Origin: Tetrapyrgos nigripes
Taxonomy: Eukaryota; Basidiomycota; Agaricomycetes; Agaricales; Campanellaceae
DNA length: 64,000 nt
Assembly (NCBI GenBank): GCA_013368315.1
Contig: JAACJM010000321.1
Span: 18,168-82,167, forward strand
Reading direction: 5' to 3'
A program made the position numbers and the translations under genes. Under the pieces are notes generated by a model, which worked only from the letters and a program-made list of their open reading frames with translations, searched no databases and was not told the DNA's origin. Positions 55,185-64,000 of this stretch are shown here, piece by piece. How positions within the stretch are numbered: the stretch's first letter is position 1; each line of letters begins with the position of its first letter.

Positions 55185-55722
55185 TTGTGTGAATCACATA
55201 AAGTCTACCTGAGCCAGCATGTGTATATTGACCAGATCATCAAACACATGGGTTTGCAAGATGCATGTCCTGTTGATACACCTATGGAACCTGGCATCAA
55301 CCTCAGCATCAACTCACCTTCTGTATCCTCCAAATGTCTCACTCCATCTGAAAAGTCGCTCTATAGAGAAGCTGTTGGCTCTCTAATGTATGCCTCCATC
55401 ATGACTCATCCTGACATCACTTTCGCTGTCAATACCTTATCCCAACATCTCGAGGATCCACATGCCACTCACCTCATTGCTGCTAAATGAGTATTTCAGT
55501 ATCTCAAAGGCACTAGAGATCTCAAACTCAAGCTAGGAGGAGATTGACTCTATACAGGTGGTTGCTCTGATGCTGACTGGGCATCTCAAACCCATTGACA
55601 CTCTATTTCCGGCTTCGCCTACTTCTTGGGATGTGGTGCTATTACTTGGAGTTCGAAGAAGCAACCTATCATCACTTTATCGAGTATGGAATTGGAGTAC
55701 ATTGCATTGAATATAGCTTAAG
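55185..55722 (+). pseudogene. copia pol fragment (end of RT and part of RNase H)
   Basis: Plus-strand pieces of copia pol: LSQHVYIDQIIKHMGLQDAC, YREAVGSLMYASIMTHPDIT, then past a TGA at 55488-55490 VFQYLKGTRDLKLKLGG, CSDADWASQTH, FAYFLGCGAITWSSKKQPII and LSSMELEYIAL. Several stops are TGA where Arg is expected. It ends abruptly at about 55715 where a repeat-rich sequence begins. No LTR seen. A third copia lineage in the window, old and truncated. Confidence 0.8.
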
Positions 55723-56280
55723 TGTAGCTTGAGTGTAGCTTGAGTAGTAGCTTGAGTGATAGCTTGAAAAACTGGTGGCCCAGTGGGAAAGGGTTATGTG
55801 TACATAGTGGAACCAGCCAACCAAGGGGAACCACCCAAGAAGAAAAGAAGGACAAGGACTTAAGTATTTAAGTCTCTTGGAGTTAAGTTTTCTTATGGGC
55901 TGATGGCGTTTTACTTGTCTGATGGACTTACGTATGAGACTTAAGTCATACTTAAGTCTATTTTGTACTGGTGTCTCTTGGATTTGAGTTTTCTTATTGG
56001 CTGATGACTTAAGTTTTCTTGCCCAACTTGTATCATTATCAATTGCTAATACTATCAACTTATGGACTTTATGGACTCATGCTTGACTTAAGCTATCTAG
56101 CGCTGACTGAGATATGGATTGTCCACTGAAGGCAGACTAAAGTAAACTTAAGTCAAGATCAAAATAGAGGTGGTAGTTGTAATAGGAACATTCACAGTAG
56201 GACCTAATATGTCTTAAGCTAACTTAAGAACAATGGCAGAAAATCATTTGCAACTTAAGAAAAGCTCATATAGATTCATA
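55715..56280. repeat. cluster of TAGCTTGAG and ACTTAAG motifs
   Basis: Four TAGCTTGAG-type units at 55715-55770, then ACTTAAGT/CTTAAGC motifs near 55858, 55938, 55950, 56009, 56081, 56142, 56213, 56221 and 56250. Related GTAGCTTGAG...TGAAAAACTG sequence recurs at about 57380-57450 in the same orientation. The density suggests subterminal repeats of a DNA element that inserted into the copia fragment. Confidence 0.5.
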
Positions 56281-58050
56281 TTTTCTACACTTTTGAATAT
56301 CTTACTCCGTCAATTTTTGTGGTGTGATGGCAATGACAATCCCCACCCGTCTCATATTACCCTCTCCCCTCAAAGCCGAACAGGAGGGTTGATTCGGAGG
56401 AATTTATGATGTTGCGGTTTAGAAAGAGGTCCGAGGGATGGGAGAGAGGTGGAAGACGCAATCGAAGCAGATATGAAGGGGCCGGATTTCTGCTTGGATA
56501 TGTATACGAGTACCAGTAGGAGTACGAGTATAGACACGAGAAAACGCCATGACACAGATGAGATCTGACTGCATGTTGAAATTTCCGAATAGTGTAGTAC
56601 CGTTTTTCGGTTACTACATTAGTTTCCCCTATCCACGCTTTTTCGCGACGCGTTTGTTTTAGGTATTTCGGACTCTTCTAGATTGATTACTTATTTTCAT
56701 GTTTCCATTATTTCATTCATTTGGACCATATCCTTCATCTTATGAGTTTTGCTTTTCTTTTACATGTTTTATTCCACATACATGTTTTACTTATTCATCT
56801 GTTACTTCCTTTCTTCATTTCTGCAGCTTTATTTGTTTTAGTTCAGACTTCCTTACTATGACACATGTATTAGGATATTTCTGGAAACTTAGGTTACATA
56901 TATAGTCTCTAGATACTTCTGAATACAACAAGATTATCCCAGTGTCACTCTTGAGTCCCAGTCTTCCAGCGTTTTCCCAGTGTCTCCTCTCCCAGCATCA
57001 TCTCGGCTGTTAGTAGAGTTTTGGCTCTATAACAGCATTATCAGTATTTCCCAGTTGATATCCCAGTTCAGCCACTTAGGGTTATTTTCCCCGAGTTCTC
57101 TTCAGGTCTTCGTATTCATCCTCTCCCTCGACTCTACGGGATTCTCCGGCTATTGGTCAGCCTCTGAGCGTCTCGTGTGACTCTTCCTGAGTTGCATATC
57201 AATAGATACGAGTAGTACTGAGTTGTACAGATAAAATCCGGAAATCCTCGGACTCGGTCAGATTGATGCTCATTGCCGAGCATATCTGAGTAGTTCTGGC
57301 AATTTTGGGTTGGGGTGGATTACTTCCAGGCCACATACATACATAGTGGGTATCGTCTGGGTTCACGAGACTAGAGGATGCTTGAGATCAACTTGAGGTG
57401 GTTTAAGTGTATCTTGAGGGTAGCTTGAGTGGTAGCCTGAAAAACTGATGGCACCGAATGAACAATGAAAAAATTGTCAAAATATGTATTCGAGAGCCCC
57501 CAGCAAGCCCCCAGCACACCTCCCAGAACATTGTTGAAAACAGTGTAGAGTTGCTGTAGACCGTGCTCATAGACAGTTGCCCTGAAGGTTCAGAAGAACA
57601 CTCCGAGCCATGACTGGAGAGAGATGGTGACGCGTGGGCGGCATCGGCAAAGGAAGTCTTTCCGTTTTGATGATTATTTTATTGCTGCATGGTGCACCTC
57701 ACAAAATTTCAGTTCGGACAAGCTTTTATGCTACAGTGCTCACATTCTCCGGTGGCTGATCTTCGCGAGACTTACCTCTCAGCCTCTGACAACTTCTCGC
57801 CACGGATGCCCACTCCCGAGAATGATAATGAATTACTTGGCAATTTTCTATCCTTCAAACCAGCTTTTTCGCTAACAGCAAAATATGTCTGAAATTCTCA
57901 ATGTCTTTGATGACACCCTCTATTCGTGCCAGAAAAATACAGACTATGAAGGTACAACGGCGGAATTTGGATTTAATTTCTCATGGCTATGCTACTACAT
58001 AGTACTTAAGACTTCTAATTCTGGTTCGTATTCTCATATTCTTACTTGGT
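56281..58050. other. mostly non-coding stretch
   Basis: No gene supported. It includes a small hairpin (GTAGTACCG-TTTTT-CGGTTACTAC near 56595) and the second TAGCTTGAG patch at ~57380-57450. Confidence 0.35.
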
Positions 58051-58054
58051 ACAT

Positions 58055-58258
58055 TTAAGTATTTGGCGGATATCTATCTCCTGTGTAGTCTTCCCCGTGC
58101 TTGTAGCTAGTGGACAGCCCCGGGGACGATGAAGTATTAGGTAGGTACATCAGGTGTTTCCCGGAATCCGTCATTTCAGCACTTGAACCCATGCCCTGGT
58201 AATAGAATCCTCCCCCTCCTCTGAAAACGCCGTAAGAAGCCTCGTAACGGTAAATCAT
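58055..58258 (-). CDS. C-terminal exon remnant, Gly/Tyr/Ser-rich
   Basis: Open minus-strand frame with GGGGFYYQGMGSS and HLMYLPNTSSSPGLSTSYKH before a stop near 58055. Like 45580-45900 it resembles the cytoplasmic tail of a single-pass membrane protein, but the rest of the gene is not visible. Low confidence. Confidence 0.25.
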   Translation of the reverse strand: MIYRYEASYGVFRGGGGFYYQGMGSSAEMTDSGKHLMYLPNTSSSPGLSTSYKHGEDYTGDRYPPNT

Positions 58259-59218
58259 GGTGATGGCGCCAAGTCTGATCGCAGCAGGATGATATGTCTA
58301 TCACTTGGATAAGTGATAGCAACCTTGCGTTCATTGCGTCCTTATCTCCTTATTAAGTGGCACTATACCTTGGCGAATTAACGTGTAGCACCGATTATAC
58401 CAACGGCGTCATACGACTCGGACTAGCAAGCAGATAAAACAGAGAATGAAGAAAAAATGAGCGTTCACATCTTGGCGTCTATTCGTGATTGATCATCAGA
58501 GGTGTTGGTTACCGCCTGACGGGTTTCCTGATCATACTAATGGTGACCATCAGAGTACTTGTCTCTTATCAGCTATATGAGGGCACGCGATTGGACGATG
58601 ACAGGCTTTTTGACCGTACATCCTGGGCAGAGACCTCTACTAATGATGTAGCGTCCTGTATCATCGACATCAGACAGCAATGAGTGCTGCGGTTGGAGAT
58701 ACGGGAGGAGAAAACGATGTACGTGTCGGGTCTGGTCTGGGCCAGCTTACGGCTTTAGGCCCAAGTCCGCACATCACTAGCCGTCTGATTGCGACGTCGT
58801 CTCATCTCATTTGATTTGTTGAACGTGTTCTTGCTTCAGGACGCAATGCCATCCACGGCCTCTATTATTCACTAAAGATTTTTTCTGCTTTCCATGTCAG
58901 GGCGCCTGCTTTGAACCATCATATCACCTATCATATCACCTAGAGGTTCTTCGTCTGTAGGGTTCTAAAATCTCGGAATGATGATTGCCAGTCTAAATTC
59001 GTCACTCTTCATACAGAAATAGAGACAAGGGCAGTATGCACACCGACAGTGTGAAGTATCATCTCACCAGCACGCATGCCATATACATCTTGATATTATT
59101 GATTCACGTCGCACCATCGCATCGCCATACAACAAATGTTGACTGTGATGGACAACCCGAGCCCTAGCGGATGCTAAGGGTTGGCGAACATACAAAAAAT
59201 AGCACTATATCATTCGAA
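58259..59218. other. upstream region of the membrane protein gene
   Basis: No supported exon; probably contains the promoter of the gene starting at 59219. Confidence 0.35.
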
Positions 59219-60621
59219 TGAGGGTGGTCTTTTCAAGTTACACGAATTCTAAAGCCGCCTTCCTTGCCTTTGCTACACTCTCCTTACTACCTGGACCGGT
59301 TATTGAAAGCTTTCCTGAGAACCCACCCAGCAAATTTGGGCCCAACGAATGGTTATGGGGTATGGGATCACTGTAGTAGGACCAGGGCGTCAGTAAGTAC
59401 CAACCTATCGTGCACCCTTAACTAGCCTGACGAATGTTCTAGTTTTTGGCTCACCGTCATCCTTCAATGCTTCCCTCAGGTTGCTTGGGCCTTAAATTTC
59501 TCCCTCCCGAACGGTCCAACTCCCACCATAACAGTAGGCGAGCAAGCGACAGCAACCTGGATAGTCGACGCGGATTCTTCTAGCGAGAAATTTGGATTTT
59601 TTTTGCTTCTCAATTGCGATACAAGCGACGACAACCCGGATTTGACTGGATCTAGTCTCGTGGTACCGCAAGGGCGGACGCAGGGTGAATTTTCGAGGAA
59701 TGTGACGCAAGCTGGGTACAGATATCTTTTTATTACATTTCTGACGTTCTCAAATGGACGGTGAGGACAGAACATGTCACTTTGCAGGCTATCAACAGAA
59801 TTCCAATGACACATTTTTAGTGGGAGAAAGTGACCCATTGCTTGCTGTATCATCCTTGCCAGCCCAATCCCCACCACCTTCGCCTGCGCAAACAAGTACT
59901 CAGGCTCCTGTGTACGTCTACCTCTATACCAAAAGATTGCTCCTGAGCTTTCAGTTTCCACAGGCAAGCCTCCCCTACCAATTCGTCTCCTAGCACACGT
60001 ACAACCAACTCCATATCATCTGAATTCACTCCTTCAATTGCCAGGCAAGCCTCCCCTACCATTTCATCTCATAGTACACCTACACCCGAAGCCACATCCT
60101 CTGAATTCACTGCTTCAATTGCCAGTGATACACTGGTCAATTCAACGACATCATCACAACCATTGCAAGCAACACCTCCATCATCTCCATCACCAACTCC
60201 AGCCTCCTTAATCCCATCCTCTAAACATCATCCGACTCCCACAGTAATTGGAGGCACTGTTGGTGGTGCCGTATTCCTCATATTAGTTATTCTAGTACTC
60301 ATATCAATCAGACGTCGTCGTTATCAACATCGTGGTTCTCTGCAGCCTGGGTCCACAATAACACCTTTCCTCGAAACATCCCAACCTCTTAATCGCGCCG
60401 GACTTGGGAACCCTCCACCTACATTCTGGGAGCGTGTACATCGTAAACGTGAATTCAGGACTTCCGAAGCCCCCATTAGGGATATAACGGTGCCAGAGGT
60501 TTATGTGGATAGCGGATGGAGAATGTCAACAGCACAAGCTCACGGCGACAACGGAGAGGCAGAATTGCGTTCTTATGGGGTTGTATCGGTACCTCACCCT
60601 CCTCGCTACACAGAGACATGA
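59219..60621 (+). CDS. single-pass Ser/Thr-rich membrane protein (Mid2-like architecture)
   Basis: ATG at about 59219 with a hydrophobic N-terminal segment (AAFLAFATLSLLPGPVIESF). After an intron ending CCCTCAG at 59479 comes an extracellular part (VAWALNFSLPNGPTPTITVG, then FGFFLLLNCDTSDDNPDLTG and PQGRTQGEF) to a GTACAG donor near 59719. Short exons lead to a Ser/Thr/Pro-rich stalk with an 81 bp in-frame tandem duplication (59961-60041 and 60042-60122), one membrane helix (GGTVGGAVFLILVILVLISI, ~60252-60311), an RRRR stop-transfer and a ~90-residue cytoplasmic tail. The layout matches many agaricomycete cell-surface proteins resembling Mid2-type wall sensors. The ligand and any signalling role are inferred. 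Middle exon junctions are unverified. Confidence 0.65.
59961..60122 (+). repeat. 81 bp tandem duplication in the stalk region
   Basis: Two units starting CAGGCAAGCCTCCCCTACCA, 27 codons each, so the duplication lengthens the Ser/Thr/Pro stalk without breaking the frame. Confidence 0.9.
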
Positions 60622-60639
60622 ATAGAGATGGCATCTCCG

Positions 60640-61271
60640 GTGGCTGTACATGTATAATATACTTATTTAGGGTAGAACCAAGGGGGAGGCGGAATAAAAT
60701 TCCGGAACATCAGGTAGGAGGGGAGGGAGGGGTCCAACCTTTTTCTGACATCACCTAAAATAGGGTATTTTGAGCTTGTTTCTAATTATTACCTACAGTT
60801 ACACAATTTAGAAATCTCTCCCAACTTTATCTTGGCCACCAATTCTACAAGCGGCTGCAAATATGCATCCTGGGTGGAGTTGGGGTAAGTCGAAGACATC
60901 TTTTCTATATGTCAAGTGATTATGGATATACTATATAGGTAGGGACCAGAGAGCACAGAGAAATTGAGCAAAGAAAGGATTAGAGGAGAGCGGAGATATG
61001 AGTGGACTTGATGCACAATAAGTACTTGAAGGTGATGGATAAGACACGAGTGCACAAGGAGTTGAAACAAAACCGGTGGAAAATGCCAAGAAGGGGGAGT
61101 AAGCTTCGTTGACAGGCTTGAGAAAACATGTGGCTCAAGATAGATAGGACAGCGGGAGTTGAGAGGATGTGAGGATACAAAATGTTATTTCTGGGTATCA
61201 TAGGAAGCAATGCGGAAAGAGATTCCTTGGCAAGCAGTCACAGTGGCTCACTATCTAATGATAACTTTGTG
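60640..61271. other. 3' flank of the membrane protein gene
   Basis: No further gene supported. Confidence 0.35.
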
Positions 61272-61274
61272 TGA

Positions 61275-61939
61275 CACGCCGAAAAGGGACAAATTTCCGC
61301 TCGACGGATATGTGACCGGATATGTGTACGAAAATGAGGTATATTCGGAAACTAGATATAAGTACAAAAAGATGATGTATCCGTAGACTAGATATCTGAA
61401 CAGAAAGCCAATATATCTGGAAGTCTTTTGGTACATTTGACTGGTGCACAGACACATGGCATATCAAATCTATGGAAAAAAGTACAAAAAGACCTCATAT
61501 CAAGGCTCCGGACATTGTTACGGATATGCATCCGAAAAGACAATAAATCCGGCTTCCTGATATGGGTACCAATAATTCATATGTCCGTTGAACGGATATG
61601 CCAGAATCCGCATATCCGTTCAACGGACATATGAATTATTGGTACCCATATCAGGAAGCCGGATTTATTGTCTTTTCGGATGCATATCCGTAACAATGTC
61701 CGGAGCCTTGATATGAGGTCTTTTTGTACTTCTTTCAATAGCTTTGATATGCAATATTTCTGCACATCAATCAAATGTACTAAAAAATGCATCCTTTATA
61801 TAGCAACTTTCTGTTCAGATATCTACCTTACAGATACATCATCTTTTTGTACTGAAATCCAGGTTCCAAATATATCTTATTTCCATGCACATATCCGTTC
61901 ACATATCCGTCGAGCGGAAATTTGTCCCTTTTCGGTGTG
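61275..61939. mobile_element. fold-back DNA element with CACNCCGAAAAGGG ends and 3 bp target duplication
   Basis: 665 bp. Ends CACGCCGAAAAGGGACAAAT and, reversed from the right, CACACCGAAAAGGGACAAAT. It is flanked by TGA at 61272-61274 and 61940-61942. The middle is a near-perfect palindrome centred at ~61610 (about 61480-61730), and CGGATATG-type motifs recur throughout. CAC... ends with a 3 bp duplication suggest a non-autonomous CACTA/EnSpm-like element. It has no coding capacity; the mirrored frames inside are palindrome artefacts. Confidence 0.75.
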
Positions 61940-61942
61940 TGA

Positions 61943-62739
61943 TCTGGATAAGATAAACGATGAAACGCCACCAAGTGTATTGAGAGTGGGTTTCAATACA
62001 GGTTATCGCATCCGGGTTCTGTCATCGGGTTCTGTCAGCACATGGACAGGCAGAAAACTATTTTCAAAAGTATTGCTTCATACAAATTTATTTCAGTTCT
62101 GCTCTTATAAAACCACTCAGATTCCGAGTGACCTGAAGCCACCTTTGTTCTTCTCAAAGTCCTTAACAAGACATTGTAAGTCCATCGTATCCGAGTTTCC
62201 AATCTTTGATAACATCTGTTACTTGTGCTCGTTGGGACCAGGTCTACAACCATGTAAAGTTGTTTGAGTAGTTCTCAGATAATTCTTCTTGGTTCACTAA
62301 AAAATTTCATACGGGATGCAGACCTTCAGCTCGCGTACATTTTCTATCGTTTTGGTGTTGCTGATAGCTATGCTCCTGATCACGATACGGGACAAACTGG
62401 AAGAGTGTATAGCTAGTACAGGTATGCAGCGTGGTCCTAATGTACTTGAAGAACCTTTATGCTGACGTTGTACTCAGCTGATTGCAGCTGCGAAGATTGT
62501 ACCTGCAGTAACTGTGGTTGAGTTCATACTTTATCGAAGACGAATTGTAACATGGAATGCTGCTGGGTTCCAGCTAGGCTCCCTAACTCTTTGATTTTGT
62601 ATTATCGTGCTAGGAATCTACGATTGATATGAAAATTTGATTCCGATTACTATTTATAGTAATCGGTTTTTTTTGAAACCGAGCCAGCCAAATTTTTGGC
62701 GTTGGAACGCGGGTCCTTGAGCCGTGGGGAATTTATACT
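61943..62739. other. non-coding stretch
   Basis: A short hairpin (CCGATTAC-TATTTATA-GTAATCGG near 62642-62665) is the only structure I can point to. Confidence 0.35.
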
Positions 62740-63690
62740 CTCATACACGTGAAAACTGGGTCAAAGGGCCATCGCTTTCGCGTGGCAAATTACGAGGCCC
62801 TTTCACATAGTCTAACTCAGGTTATGCAGAGGGAGGGAGAATCAGTGGAAAGTGGGAGCGAAGAAGGGCATTAAAGCAGACCGATTTGACATACTGGCAT
62901 GACGTCGTCCTTGGATCTGGTCCAGACTGAGTCTGGACATTCCGGTTGTCAGGAAGGGCTGTGGCAAACGAAAAGGGGTGGGAGTTTGAGGTCGTGGTTA
63001 AATTTTCGAGGTCGACATAAGTTAACTGGGGAAAGATACCACTGCTTCCGCATGGCAAGTTACGAGGCCCATAGTAGGGTTGCAGTGTTAGCCATATTAG
63101 GAATATCATACTGTGGTTATTCAGTAGAGATCCACTGTAAGAACAAGATAAGTAATCATGCAATCAATGCCTATTCGTACTTAGAACCCCAGTGTTTATA
63201 TTGCTCGGCTTGTACAACCGAATAAAGGCAGGGCACGTTTGCCGTTTAGCTGCTGTCAAGCCGGGCAACCGAGTTAATTAAATCGGCGGCTTTTCTGATG
63301 GCCTACACACTAAAACCTTGCTATATTCTTGAACCGCGTTGTAGCTGATCATGATTGCAAAAACAGGGCTGATCAATTGACTGACGGCGCGTACTTGTAT
63401 GCTTGTGTATTGGCTACATAATACATTACATACATATCGCGGGGTGAAGGCGAAAGGACTTAGGAAAATCCGACGGGACTTGGGTTATATCATTGTTTGT
63501 TCATGGTTGACGACAGCTTTAGTCGGATCGAAAAGCCGATGCGTCGTGAGTCTAGACCGATCATTCGGTCATAGACTGGCCAATAGAAATTGCAGGCGTG
63601 GAAAAGTTGCGATTGAATTGCAAAGGTCACCTAAGTTAACTGGGGTAAAGAGCCATCGCTTCGCGTGGCAAGTTACGAGGCCTTTTCAAG
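62740..63690 (+). repeat. three dispersed direct copies of a ~50-150 bp repeat
   Basis: The core GCCATCGCTTYCGCGTGGCAARTTACGAGGCC occurs at about 62768, 63037 and 63651. The second and third copies share ~150 bp, including AAGTTAACTGGGG and an upstream GAGTCTRGAC...ATTCGGT palindrome. No target duplications were found. This may be a local short repeat family or LTR debris. Confidence 0.65.
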
Positions 63691-64000
63691 AACTACTAGT
63701 CAGAATCACTATCAGTCATCTCCGCTTCAGGAATCCTGAATATATAGTACTCCTACCATTACCTTTCTCTCATCATCTGCAGTTTTAAAGTAAGTGTAGT
63801 TGACATTATTGATATTCAGTTCTCTGGTTGGAAATTTCTCTGACAAGTAATACCATCATGATAGTATATTGAGCCATCTGGAGTTATAAAACGACATGTA
63901 AAGTGATGACCCCCCATATATGTAATTGCTCTGGGTGTAAATCCTATCAATGCCATTTCTATCTGGTATAGTTAATTTCTGGCTGATATTCATTTTGGTG
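63691..64000. other. right edge of the window
   Basis: No feature supported. Confidence 0.3.

Noticed and set aside
56370..56555. Small hydrophobic minus-strand frame resembling a secreted peptide
   Set aside because: It begins at GTG, not ATG; the ATG just downstream lies in a different frame without a signal-like segment.
61428..61792. Two nearly identical ~70 codon frames on opposite strands
   Set aside because: They result from the palindrome of the fold-back element.
1..64000. CRISPR array, tRNA, rRNA or bacterial-type operons
   Set aside because: No regularly spaced direct repeats with unique spacers, no complete tRNA A/B-box structure and no rRNA sequence was recognised; gene structure is eukaryotic with introns.

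Overview
The window is nuclear DNA from a filamentous basidiomycete, most likely a mushroom-forming agaricomycete. The evidence is genes split by many 47-70 bp GT-AG introns, agaricomycete-type protein families (ricin-B/'macrofage activating glycoprotein' lectins, an F-box/LRR-type protein, a caspase-fold peptidase with a long C-terminal region, a DUF6589-like protein), and dense fungal mobile elements. I recognise no rRNA, tRNA or CRISPR. I cannot name the species.

Layout. 0-6.2 kb: a tandem pair of minus-strand secreted ricin-B-lectin genes; the left copy looks intact and the right one is decaying. 6.4-16.2 kb: a small probable TOM-complex subunit gene, an unidentified gene with a helical C-terminus, and an F-box-type gene cut in two by a young full-length Ty1/copia retrotransposon (identical 236 bp LTRs, 5 bp target duplication). 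17.4-28 kb: a nest of elements. It holds a Tc1/mariner relic with ~490 bp inverted repeats, the 3' edge of another LTR element, a 3.3 kb near-perfect palindrome, and a second, degenerate copia element that the palindrome interrupts. 28.2-32.1 kb: an unidentified gene fragment followed by layered non-autonomous elements, including two hAT-type MITEs with exact 8 bp target duplications. 32.8-35.7 kb: a caspase-like gene whose last large exon carries a 225 bp solo LTR. 36.9-42.4 kb: the quietest genic stretch, with a small secreted protein gene, a basic/acidic nuclear-looking protein gene, and a poorly resolved minus-strand gene. 43-45.2 kb: a carboxylesterase pseudogene split by a ~1.28 kb inverted-repeat element. 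46.9-49.6 kb: a pogo/Fot1-type transposon with TA flanks and a dead transposase. 50.2-54.4 kb: a DUF6589-like relic facing a RecQ-like helicase relic. 55-58 kb: more fragments. 59.2-60.6 kb: a single-pass Ser/Thr-rich membrane protein gene. 61.3-63.7 kb: a fold-back element with a 3 bp target duplication, then dispersed ~150 bp repeats.

The main theme is host genes broken by recent insertions whose pre-insertion reading frames can still be read: the F-box gene, the caspase gene and, less cleanly, the esterase. Older element copies carry repeated CGA-to-TGA stops, which points to cytosine deamination at CpG. No operon-like logic applies; the genes are independent eukaryotic units. Exon boundaries given here are manual readings of splice signals and frame, not transcript-supported.
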